Below are positions 17,575-25,661 of a stretch of 64,000 nucleotides of DNA, piece by piece. The translations under genes and the position numbers were made by a program. The first letter of the stretch is position 1, and every line of letters begins with the position of its first letter. The notes beneath the pieces are model-generated. The model worked only from the letters and a program-made list of their open reading frames with translations, ran no database searches and was not told the DNA's origin. The DNA comes from Burkholderia cepacia. GTDB taxonomy: Bacteria; Pseudomonadota; Gammaproteobacteria; Burkholderiales; Burkholderiaceae. The DNA lies in assembly GCF_001718835.1 (NCBI RefSeq), contig NZ_CP013444.1:248001-312000 (forward strand), in the 5' to 3' direction.

Positions 17575-18282
17575 ATGCATGACATTCAAGCGCTGATCTT
17601 CGACGTGCAGGGCACGGCCACCGATTTTCGCTCGACGGTCGGCAGCGCCGCGCGCGCGCTCGCCGGCGCGCGTGCGCCGGATGCCGACTGGGGGCGCTTC
17701 GTCGACGACTGGCGGCGCAAGTACCGGCCCGCGCTCGACGCGATCCTCGCGGGCGAGCGGCCGTGGTCGTCGGTCGACCGCATCTACCGGCATGCGCTCG
17801 ACGAAGTGATCGACGCGTGGGGCCTGACGTTCTTCACCGACGACGAGCGCGAGACGCTCAATTTCGCGTGGCAGACGATCGCGCCGTGGCCGGACACGGT
17901 CGAAGGCCTGCAGCGGCTCAAGCGCAAGTTCAAGCTGGCGACGCTGTCGAATGCCGACGTGAGCGCGGTCGTCAACATCTCGAGGCGCGGCGGGCTGCCG
18001 TGGGATGCGATCTTCGCGGCGGAGATGGCGGGGACGTTCAAGCCCGATCCGCGCACCTACCGGATGGCATTGCGCTATCTCGGCGTGGCGGCGGGCGACG
18101 CGATGATGGTCGCGTGCCACAAGTACGACCTGATTGCCGCCGCCGCGCTCGGCATGAGGACGGCGTTCGTCGCGCGGCCGCTGGAATTCGGTCCGGGCGG
18201 CGACGTCGATACGGCCTTCGACGACCGCTTCGACATCAACGCGCACGACTTCATCGATCTTGCCGCGCAGCTTGGCTGCTGA
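17575..18282 (+). CDS. haloacid dehalogenase type II-like hydrolase (HAD superfamily)
   Basis: A 235-residue HAD protein. Motif I is FDVQGTATD with nucleophile D10; motif II is the serine in LATLSNAD; the lysine is in GTFKPDPRTY; the C-terminal HKYDL is in the motif III position where 2-haloacid dehalogenases have a conserved Ser/Asn-x-x-D. Motif I has Q where dehalogenases usually have Y (DxYGT), so the substrate may differ from a 2-haloacid. It follows acdR by 170 bp on the same strand and is probably transcribed separately. Precise substrate unknown. Confidence 0.82.
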   Translation: MHDIQALIFDVQGTATDFRSTVGSAARALAGARAPDADWGRFVDDWRRKYRPALDAILAGERPWSSVDRIYRHALDEVIDAWGLTFFTDDERETLNFAWQTIAPWPDTVEGLQRLKRKFKLATLSNADVSAVVNISRRGGLPWDAIFAAEMAGTFKPDPRTYRMALRYLGVAAGDAMMVACHKYDLIAAAALGMRTAFVARPLEFGPGGDVDTAFDDRFDINAHDFIDLAAQLGC

Positions 18283-18306
18283 GCAGCGTGGGGCGCGCGA
18301 GCGGCG

Positions 18307-18573
18307 CTAGCGCTGCCAGGGCGCGTCGCCGGCTCCCGCCGTTTTCCGATAGCGCTTGCGCGTGGCGCGCACCACATCGGCGCCGATCTCGCGTTCATCC
18401 GCGAGCGCCTTCAGCGCGGCAATCACGATGCTCTCGCGATCGACCTCGAAGAACGACCGCAACGCCTGCCGCGTGTCGCTGCGCCCGAAGCCGTCCGTGC
18501 CGAGCGTCACGTAACGGCGCGGCACGTATGCGCGAATCAGCTCGGGCACTGCGCGCACGTAATCGGTTATCAG
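18307..18573 (-). pseudogene. C-terminal fragment of pyruvate dehydrogenase E1 (aceE-like)
   Basis: The frame beginning LITDYVRAVPELIRAYVP and continuing RYVTLGTDGFGRSD, SFFEVDRESIVIAALKAL to the stop at 18307 is the last about 90 residues of the homodimeric pyruvate dehydrogenase E1 family, where LGTDGFGRSD is diagnostic. Nothing of the other about 800 residues is present; the frame upstream runs through the acyltransferase and is not E1. It is a stray piece, perhaps left by recombination with a full aceE elsewhere in the genome. Confidence 0.78.
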
Positions 18574-19719
18574 ACGCGGGCGCCGTCCGGCATGCGTGTT
18601 GACGCGCTCGCCCATCGCCGCTTGATGAAGCGGTCGAGCGGTGTCGCATAGCCGCGCGCGATCGCCGCGCTCACGCCGGCCGACAGCACGAGATAGGCCG
18701 CGAGCAGCAGCAGCCTGTCGTCGCCCGATGTCGCGCGCGGCGGGAACAGCGTGCGCATTCCGCCGAGCACGATCAGGTGAAACAGGTACAGCTCGTAGCT
18801 CAGCGTGCCGGCCCGGCGCAACGGCGCGAACAGGCGGCTGCCGCGCGCGTCGCCGCCGGCGGCCCGCGCATGCGCGCCGGCCAACAGCACGGCCGTGCCG
18901 AGCGCCATCGCGGTGACGCCGGCGACGTGGCTCTGCGCGATCGGCCACGCGAAATAGAGCACCGTCATCGCTGCTGCCGCGCGCCACTGCACGGCAGGCC
19001 GCGCCAGTGCGCGCCAGCGCGGCCGGTCGGCGAGCACCGCCGCACAGCAGCCGATTGCGATTCCGTCGAACGACGCGAAGTACGCATAGAGGAACCCGCC
19101 TTCGTCGCCGGCGTGCGTGAAGCGGTACACGGGCCCGATCGCGGCGACGACCACCCAGAACGCGACCAGCCGCGCATCGCGGCGCAGCGCGATGCACAAC
19201 AGCGGAAACGACAGGTAGAACACCTCTTCGACCGACAGCGACCACAGCACGCCGAGCGCGTAGTTGACCCACCCGTATGCGCCGATCAGCACGTTCATCC
19301 AGAACGTCAGCGACGCGAGGTTCACGAGCCAGAACGACACCGTCGACGCCCTCCGGCGCGTGGTTCCGGAAGATCGGCACCCCGGCCGCCGCGAGGCCGT
19401 TGACGAGCGCGAGCAGCAGGAGCAGGCACGGGACGATGCGCGCAACACGCGACACATAGAACGCGCGCACGTCGACCGCGCCGAGGTTGCCCCAGCGGTG
19501 CCGCGCATTCGACGTGATCAGGTAGCCCGAGATCGCGAAGAACATCGTCACGCCGTAGTTGCCGTTGCGCACCACCGCATGCACGGCATCCCAGCCGAAC
19601 GCGCGGGAGAGCGCCGTGTCGCGCAGCGCATACGCGATGTTGAAGTGATGCAGCAGGACGAGCACGATCGACACCCCGCGCAGCAGGTCGATCCGCGCGT
19701 TGCGCGGGCCGGCGCTCAT
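18570..19719 (-). pseudogene. OafA/YrhL-type membrane acyltransferase, frameshifted
   Basis: Two frames together make one acyltransferase-3 protein. The first (from ATG 19719) begins MSAGPRNARIDLLRGVSIVL and has the catalytic-type HHFNIAY and FFAISGYLIT. Near 19340-19360 similarity moves to another frame, STVSFWLVNLASLTFWMNV, which runs to the stop at 18570 with LWSLSVEEVFYLSFPLL and several membrane segments. A single indel would join them. Family members O-acylate surface sugars. ATG 19719 overlaps the stop of the OXA gene. The frameshift may be true or a sequencing error. Confidence 0.8.
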
Positions 19720-20528
19720 TGCGGCTGCGCGGAATCGGCGAGCGCAGGCAGCGCGTCGAGGAACGCGTCGCGCGAGCGCATGCCGGCGTTCGGGCGCTGC
19801 GGCTTGTCGTCCTGTATCAGGTACGCGAACGCGAGCGTGCGCGGCCCTTTGGTCGCCCAGCCGACGAACCAGCCGTACGCATGCGACGCATCGTACTTGC
19901 GCCCCGGCGACCCGGTGCCCGTCTTGCCGTGCACGATCCAGCCGCCGGGCTGCGTGTCGATCAGCGTGATGCGCTCGGTCATGTCGTACGCGTGCGCGCT
20001 GACAGGCAGCGTCCGGTTCGCGATCTTGCGCATGAAGCCGACCTGTTCGAGCGGCGAGATGCGCAGCGACGCGTTGACCCATGCGCCCATCACGCCGTTC
20101 AGTTCACCCTGTAGGCTGGTCGCGTCCGCGTTGCCGTAGTCGAACGCGGTCGTGTACTGCTGGAAGCGCGCCTGCCCGAATGCCTGGGTGACCTGCTGCG
20201 AGTACCAGAACACCGACAGCTTCATCCAGCGCGCCGGATCGGTCGGCTCGCGCCACGGCGCGCCGCCCCAGTCGGGATAGCCGTCGCGATAGGGGAGCGC
20301 CGGCGTGTGCTCGTCCTTCAGGACGCCCGCATCGAAGCCCATCAGGCTGATGGCGATCTTGAACGTCGACGCGGGCGTGACGCGGGTCGCGCAGTCGCCT
20401 TGCTGCATGAGCACCTGGCCGGTGGCGGCGTCGGCGACGATCGTGCAGAGGGGTTTGGCGTGGGCAGCAGTGGCGGCGAGTGCGCCGGCCGCGAGTGCGA
20501 ACAGCATGCGTTGCAGCGGTTTCAGCAT
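19716..20528 (-). CDS. blaOXA: class D (OXA-type) beta-lactamase
   Basis: A 270-residue secreted serine beta-lactamase with a signal peptide ending AHA near residue 24. Motif STFK at 54-57 holds the active serine and the lysine carboxylated in this class. FWYSQQV is in the S-x-V region, FDYGNAD is the YGN motif and HGKTGTG the KTG box. WGGAPWREPTDPARWMK is typical of the OXA-42/57 group known in Burkholderia. It should hydrolyse penicillins; the spectrum cannot be read from sequence. Its stop overlaps the acyltransferase start (ATGA), so the two are probably one transcript. Confidence 0.92.
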   Translation of the reverse strand: MLKPLQRMLFALAAGALAATAAHAKPLCTIVADAATGQVLMQQGDCATRVTPASTFKIAISLMGFDAGVLKDEHTPALPYRDGYPDWGGAPWREPTDPARWMKLSVFWYSQQVTQAFGQARFQQYTTAFDYGNADATSLQGELNGVMGAWVNASLRISPLEQVGFMRKIANRTLPVSAHAYDMTERITLIDTQPGGWIVHGKTGTGSPGRKYDASHAYGWFVGWATKGPRTLAFAYLIQDDKPQRPNAGMRSRDAFLDALPALADSAQPQ

Positions 20529-20669
20529 GAGGTCCTCGGAAAAGGAATGTCGTTCTTCGTTTTTGGATCAGTCTCATGGCGGCGGCCAGCCCTGCGCTGC
20601 CGCCCGCGACATTGTAGAGGCCGTCGCGCGGGCCGTGTGCATCGAGCAAGCACTTCGGCGCGGCTCACG

Positions 20670-20706
20670 AAAAAGCCCGCCGGCGTGCTGTCGCACGCGG
20701 GCGGGC
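20670..20706 (-). terminator. intrinsic terminator of the porin gene
   Basis: On the plus strand GAAAAAGCCCGCCGGCGTG is followed after a short loop by CACGCGGGCGGGC. Read on the minus strand this is a 13-bp stem with one mismatch followed by a run of T, placed 56 bp after the porin stop. Confidence 0.75.
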
Positions 20707-20761
20707 AAAGACCCCCTGCACGCAGACGCGACGCGGGGGCCGCGTGGAACGCGCGGAGCCG

Positions 20762-21913
20762 TCAGAACTTGTGGCGCAGCGCGAGGCGCACGGCCACCTG
20801 GTTCGACGTCGACGACGGCGCGTCGGTGCCGGGGATGAACGCGTTGTCGAGGATCGAGTTCGTCCTGTCGCCGGCGATGTGCTGGTACGCGGCCTGCACG
20901 TACACGTCGGTGCGCTTCGACAGGTTGTAGTCGGCCATCAGCCCGACCGAGTGGATCTTCGGCTTCGCGTCGCCGGTCGAGGCGTCGTACTTCTCGAGCG
21001 ACAGCACGTACTGCGCGCCGACCATGAACGCCGGCGTGATCTGGTACGAACCGTTGACCTCGAAGTTCTGGTACTTGATCGCGCTGACCGTCGCGCCCGG
21101 TGCGATGATCGCGCCCGGCGTGCCGAGGTAGCCGTTGCCGGTCGGGTTCTTGTAGTTCGAGTTCGTGTACGCGAAGCCGACCGTCGCGGGCCCGAACGTG
21201 TAGTTGATGCCCGCGCCGAACACGCGCATGCGCTCGGCGATGTAGCTCGCGTCGTTCGCGGTGATCGCGCCGGCCGAGCCGTCGCCCGGGTGGTTCGCCT
21301 GCAGGTAGGCGGCGCCGATCAGCAGGCCGTTGTTCTGGTATTGCGCGCCGAAGCTGTACGCGCGGTTGTCCGAGAAGTTCGTGCTGTTGCTGAAGCTGTA
21401 TGCGCCGCCGAACTGGAAGCCGCCGAAGTTCGGGCTCGCGTACTTCACCGTGTTGTCGAGGCGGAACGAGTTGTCGGTGTTGTCGTTGTCGAACGGGTGC
21501 GCGAGCAGGTAGCCGCCCCAGTTGCCGTTGGCCGTGGTCGGCGCGAGATAGTCGACGACGGAGTCGTACTGGCGGCCGAACGTCAGCGTGCCGTACTGCG
21601 TCTGGCTCAGGCCGACGTACGCCTGGCGGCCGAACATGCGGCCGCCCTGGTTGAGCCGGCCGGAGTTCACGTCGAAGCCGTTCTCGAGCTGGAACAGCGC
21701 CTTCATGCCGCCGCCCAGATCCTCGCTGCCCTTCAGGCCCCAGCGGCTGCCCTGCGCGTAGCCGCTCGCCATCTCGTAGACGTGGCCGGTGCCGACGTTG
21801 TTCGTGTAGTTCAGGCCTTCGTCGATCACGCCGTACAGCGTGACGCTGCTCTGCGCGAACACGGGGGCGGCGAAGGTTGCCGTTACGGCGAGCGCCGTCA
21901 GGGTCTTTTTCAT
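20762..21913 (-). CDS. Gram-negative general porin (OmpC-like, betaproteobacterial)
   Basis: A 383-residue outer-membrane porin of the trimeric 16-strand class. It has signal peptide MKKTLTALAVTATFAAPVFA, mature start QSSVTLYGVIDEGL, then SRWGLKGSEDLGGGMKALF and FGRQAYVGLS, all typical of Burkholderia porins, and a C-terminal phenylalanine in ALRHKF. It lets small hydrophilic solutes, including some beta-lactams, through the outer membrane. It is divergent from the betaine-type importer, but nothing shows shared control. Confidence 0.93.
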   Translation of the reverse strand: MKKTLTALAVTATFAAPVFAQSSVTLYGVIDEGLNYTNNVGTGHVYEMASGYAQGSRWGLKGSEDLGGGMKALFQLENGFDVNSGRLNQGGRMFGRQAYVGLSQTQYGTLTFGRQYDSVVDYLAPTTANGNWGGYLLAHPFDNDNTDNSFRLDNTVKYASPNFGGFQFGGAYSFSNSTNFSDNRAYSFGAQYQNNGLLIGAAYLQANHPGDGSAGAITANDASYIAERMRVFGAGINYTFGPATVGFAYTNSNYKNPTGNGYLGTPGAIIAPGATVSAIKYQNFEVNGSYQITPAFMVGAQYVLSLEKYDASTGDAKPKIHSVGLMADYNLSKRTDVYVQAAYQHIAGDRTNSILDNAFIPGTDAPSSTSNQVAVRLALRHKF

Positions 21914-22296
21914 TGAGAGATCTCCGGGATATCCAGCTTCTTGTATCGGTTGTCGTGAGCGCGGCGCGCCCCCGTCATCCGGAGCGATGCGCAGCCGCCG
22001 GACGTGCCGGGACCGGCGGCGTGCGGTCGTGTCTCCTCCGATGACACCGCGCATTCTTGCGAACCGGATGCGGAACCAAAAGCGAGTAATTTCGATGGAT
22101 GGGATCGGTGTCGCCGATGGGGTTTCCGGCGGCCCCGGCGCGCGTCGCGGGGGCGATTGGCGCGGCCGATAGCAATGATCGGAATTACTCGTTTCCCTAA
22201 ACAATTTGGCGGTCCAAACATGCAGCGTGGCCCGATATGGCCGCCGCGCATCGCGCGACGCACCGACAACAAGCCCGATATTGGAGACGACCCACC
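21914..22296. promoter_or_regulatory. divergent spacer between porin and ABC importer
   Basis: A 383-bp spacer. It holds two copies of one short element: AAAAGCGAGTAATTTCGATGG at 22078-22098 on the plus strand, and AAACGAGTAATTCCGAT on the minus strand at 22194-22178. The same element overlaps the start of the LysR gene at 44373. On the minus strand the element even reads KRVIPIIAI, like KRVIPMAAI in the LysR frame. GGAGACG before 22297 is the ribosome site of the importer gene. Confidence 0.4.
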
Positions 22297-23334
22297 ATGC
22301 AGATTCGACGACTGAAAACGGTCCTTCTCGCCGCCGCGGCGATCCTGTCCGCGCCCGCGGCCCATGCGGCCGGCGGCGCGTGCGCCGACGGCAAGACGGT
22401 CCATTTCGCGGGCATCACGTGGGAGAGCGGGTCGTTCGCGACCGAAGTGCTGCGGCAGATCATGGAGAAGGGCTACGGCTGCAAGACGGACGTCGTGCCG
22501 GGCAGCACGGCCGCCACCGAAACGGCGCTCGCGCGCAACGACCTGCAGATCTGGGCCGAGCAGTGGACGGGCCGCAGCGAGATCACCGCGAAGGCCGTCT
22601 CGTCGGGCGCGGTGAAGCTGATCGGCGACACGCTGCCGGGCGGCACGACCGAAGGCTGGTTCGTGCCCGACTACGTGGTGAAGGGCGATCCGGCACGCAA
22701 CCTCAAGCCGGTCGCGCCCGGCCTCGTGTCGGTCGACGATCTGCCGAAGTTCAGGCAGGTGTTCGCCGACGAGGAGGAACCGGACAAGGGCCGCTTCCTG
22801 AACTGCCCGACGGGCTGGGACTGCGAGCGCGTGAACACGCGTCTGCTGAAGGTGCTGAAGCTCGACCAGTCGTACACGAACTTCCATCCGGGCACCGGCG
22901 CGGCGCTCGACGCGGCGATCGCATCCGCGTACCAGCGCGGCGCGCCGATCGTGTTCTATTACTGGGGCCCGGCCGCGCTGATGGCGAAATACAAGTTCAC
23001 CGCGCTGAAGATGCCGGCCTACAACGAAGCATGCTGGAAGACGCTGCGCGACGAGAGCAGCACGCACCAGTGCGCGTCGTCGTACATGGTGTCGCGGCTG
23101 ACGGTCGGCGTGTCGAAGCCGTTCGCCGATGCGAATCCCGACCTCGTCGGCGTATTCGGCAAGGTGCGTTTCCCGATGGACTTCCTGAACCAGACGATCC
23201 TCGAGATGACGACGAAGAAGATCGACGGCGCGGCGATGGCCACGCAGTTCCTGAAGACCCGCCAGGACATGTGGAAGCAGTGGGTGCCGGCCGACGTCGC
23301 ACAGAAGATCGCCGGCAGCCTGAAGGGCGCGTAA
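22297..23334 (+). CDS. glycine betaine/choline-type ABC transporter substrate-binding protein
   Basis: A 345-residue periplasmic protein of the ProX/OpuAC family. A signal peptide ends at PAAHAAGG. HFAGITWESGSF, LQIWAEQWTGRSE and YYWGPAALMAKY supply the tryptophans and tyrosines of the quaternary-amine aromatic box. It binds betaine- or choline-like compounds and hands them to the permease at 23371. The start ATG 22297 follows GGAGACG; the in-frame upstream start lacks a signal peptide. It is first in a three-gene operon. The exact ligand is inference. Confidence 0.9.
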   Translation: MQIRRLKTVLLAAAAILSAPAAHAAGGACADGKTVHFAGITWESGSFATEVLRQIMEKGYGCKTDVVPGSTAATETALARNDLQIWAEQWTGRSEITAKAVSSGAVKLIGDTLPGGTTEGWFVPDYVVKGDPARNLKPVAPGLVSVDDLPKFRQVFADEEEPDKGRFLNCPTGWDCERVNTRLLKVLKLDQSYTNFHPGTGAALDAAIASAYQRGAPIVFYYWGPAALMAKYKFTALKMPAYNEACWKTLRDESSTHQCASSYMVSRLTVGVSKPFADANPDLVGVFGKVRFPMDFLNQTILEMTTKKIDGAAMATQFLKTRQDMWKQWVPADVAQKIAGSLKGA

Positions 23335-23370
23335 CGCTCGCGCGCCTTCGCGGCGCGACGGAGAATCACC

Positions 23371-24327
23371 ATGAACGGTTTCTTTCTGCACCTGTCGATC
23401 GCCGACTGGGTGAACGGCGCGCTCGAGACGTTCGTCGCGCAATACGGCGACAGCTTCCATCACTTCAGCGTGCTCGTGTTGCGCTACCTGCTCGTGCCGC
23501 TCGAAGGCGCGCTGCGCGTGGCGCCGCCGTGGCTCGTGCTGCTGGTCGTCGGCGCGATCGCGTGGAATGCGACGCGCCGCATCGGCCTCGGCGCGCTCTT
23601 CATGCTGCTGCTCTACGCGATCGGCTGCTTCGGCCTGTGGGACAAGCTGATGCAGACGCTCGCGCTGATGCTCGTCGCGACGGTGCTGTCGGTCGCGATC
23701 GGCGTGCCGGCCGGCATTCTCGCTTCGCGCAGCGCGTGGCTGCGGCGGATGCTGCTGCCCGTGCTCGACGTGATGCAGACGCTGCCGAGCTTCGTGTACC
23801 TGATTCCGGTGCTGATGCTGTTCGGGCTCGGCAAGGTGCCGGCGATCCTCGCGACGATCATCTATGCGCTGCCGCCGCTGATCCGCCTGACCGATCTCGG
23901 CATCCGCCAGGTCGATCCGGACGTGACGGAGGCCGCGCGCGCGTTCGGCACGACGCGCTGGCAACTGCTCGTCAACGTGCAGCTGCCGCTCGCGCGGCCG
24001 AGCATCATGGCCGGCATCAACCAGACGACGATGATGGCGCTGTCGATGGTCGTGATCGCGTCGATGATCGGCTCGCGCGGGCTCGGCGAGGACGTGCTCG
24101 CGGGCATCCAGACGCTCGACGTCGGCAAGGGCACGCAGGCCGGCCTCGCGATCGTGATCCTCGCGATCGTGATCGACCGGATCAGCCAGGGCTTCGGCCA
24201 GGAGCGGCGCGCGCGGCGCCGGCTCGCGCAGCAGCGCCGGCAGAAGGGCGCGTCGCGCGTGCCGTACCGGCTGCCGCGCAAGGCGCAGTCGGCGGGCGTC
24301 GATTCGAATCAACCGGCGCAATCGTAG
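23371..24327 (+). CDS. glycine betaine/choline-type ABC permease (ProW-like)
   Basis: A 318-residue inner-membrane permease with several hydrophobic segments and the binding-protein-dependent transport signature around EAARAFGTTRWQLLVNVQLP, followed by LARPSIMAGINQTTMMALSM, which contacts the ATPase. It follows the binding protein by 36 bp and precedes the ATPase by 14 bp. A basic C-terminal tail is cytoplasmic. Confidence 0.92.
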   Translation: MNGFFLHLSIADWVNGALETFVAQYGDSFHHFSVLVLRYLLVPLEGALRVAPPWLVLLVVGAIAWNATRRIGLGALFMLLLYAIGCFGLWDKLMQTLALMLVATVLSVAIGVPAGILASRSAWLRRMLLPVLDVMQTLPSFVYLIPVLMLFGLGKVPAILATIIYALPPLIRLTDLGIRQVDPDVTEAARAFGTTRWQLLVNVQLPLARPSIMAGINQTTMMALSMVVIASMIGSRGLGEDVLAGIQTLDVGKGTQAGLAIVILAIVIDRISQGFGQERRARRRLAQQRRQKGASRVPYRLPRKAQSAGVDSNQPAQS

Positions 24328-24341
24328 GAGCGGAGAAAGAC

Positions 24342-25163
24342 ATGGCGACCATCGACGTCAAACACGTGTACAAGCTGTTCGGGCCGCAGGCCGCGCATGC
24401 GCGCGTGCTCGACCTGCTGCGCTCGGGCAGGCGCAAGGCCGACGTGCTGGCCGAAACGGGCTGCAACGTCGGGCTCAACGACGTGAGCCTCGGCATCGAG
24501 TCGGGCGAGATCTTCGTGATCATGGGGCTGTCGGGTTCCGGAAAATCGACGCTCGTGCGGCACTTCAACCGGCTGATCGAGCCGACGGCCGGCGAGATCG
24601 TGATCGACGGCCGCGACGTGATCGGGCTCGACGCGCACGGGCTGCGCGAGCTGCGCCGCTACAAGGTCAGCATGGTGTTCCAGAACTTCGGGCTGCTGCC
24701 GCACCAGACCGTGCTCGACAACGCCGCGTATGCGCTGCGCACACGCGGCGAGAAGCGGCACGACGCGCTCGATGCCGCGCGCAACTGGCTGACGAAGGTC
24801 GGGCTCGACGGGTATGGCGATCATTACCCGGACGAGCTGTCGGGCGGGATGCGGCAGCGTGTCGGGCTGGCGCGCGCGCTGGCGGCCGACACCGACGTGC
24901 TGCTGATGGACGAGGCGTTTTCCGCGCTCGATCCGCTGATCCGCACCGAGATGCAGGATCAGCTGCTCGAACTGCAGGCGACGCTTGCGAAGACGATCGT
25001 GTTCATCACGCACGATCTCGACGAGGCGCTGCGCATCGGCGACCGGATCGCGATCCTGCGTGACGGCACGCTCGTGCAGGTCGGCACGCCGGACGACATC
25101 CTGTCGCGCCCGGCGGACGATTACGTGAAGCGGTTCGTCGAGAAGCGCACGAGCGTGAACTGA
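24342..25163 (+). CDS. glycine betaine/choline-type ABC ATPase (ProV-like)
   Basis: A 273-residue ATPase with Walker A GLSGSGKST near residue 63, Q loop VFQNFGLLPHQTV, signature LSGGMRQRVGLARAL, Walker B DVLLMDEAFSALDPL and switch histidine in VFITHDLDEAL. The family's N-terminal extension is present, but the C-terminal CBS pair of full-length ProV is absent, as in the Cbc/choline-type ATPases. ATG 24342 follows GGAGCGGAGAAAG. It powers uptake by 22297-24327. Confidence 0.92.
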   Translation: MATIDVKHVYKLFGPQAAHARVLDLLRSGRRKADVLAETGCNVGLNDVSLGIESGEIFVIMGLSGSGKSTLVRHFNRLIEPTAGEIVIDGRDVIGLDAHGLRELRRYKVSMVFQNFGLLPHQTVLDNAAYALRTRGEKRHDALDAARNWLTKVGLDGYGDHYPDELSGGMRQRVGLARALAADTDVLLMDEAFSALDPLIRTEMQDQLLELQATLAKTIVFITHDLDEALRIGDRIAILRDGTLVQVGTPDDILSRPADDYVKRFVEKRTSVN

Positions 25164-25661
25164 GCCGCCGGATCGAATCCGCCGACGCCTGACGCAAACC
25201 GGGTTCGAAGAAAAACACGTGATCGCAGGTGATGCATTTCTGAACGGCCAGGGCGCCCGGCCTTGGCCTCCGTTGACGAACGAATCCGGCAGGAAGCCCT
25301 TGCCGGACAGCCTTCTGCGATCGCGATCGAATATCCGGTGCTACGGGTGAACCCGGATGCCCGAAGCGACTGTGTCAAAAGTGAAACGTTTCGCGTTCGT
25401 CGCGGCGGCATTGAAAGACGCCGTCATGTGCTTGAATTCAAACGGGAATTCAGCCGTGCATCAGGGCTGTTCCGGGGCCGGCGTGTTTCAGGACTGAAAC
25501 ATGAATCGCACGCCGAAATCGGGCGAATCGGCCCGAGCCGCATGAAAAATCCAACTTCCTCTTTGCATTCAGGCGCTTGCAGGGGTGGCATCGCCGATGC
25601 GTCGAGTGGTCCGGATTGGCGCAGTCGGCCAAGCCGTCCCTCGTTACTTCAGGAGGATTTC
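25164..25661. promoter_or_regulatory. 498-bp leader of the Gly-rich gene with three short dyads
   Basis: No gene is supported here, although the reading frame of the next gene stays open from 25263. Three perfect short inverted repeats lie in a row: GAAACGTTTC (25383-25392), TGAATTC-N6-GAATTCA (25433-25452) and GTTTCAG-GA-CTGAAAC (25485-25500). They are likely regulator sites or leader hairpins. AGGAGG at 25651-25656 is a strong ribosome site for ATG 25662. Confidence 0.45.
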
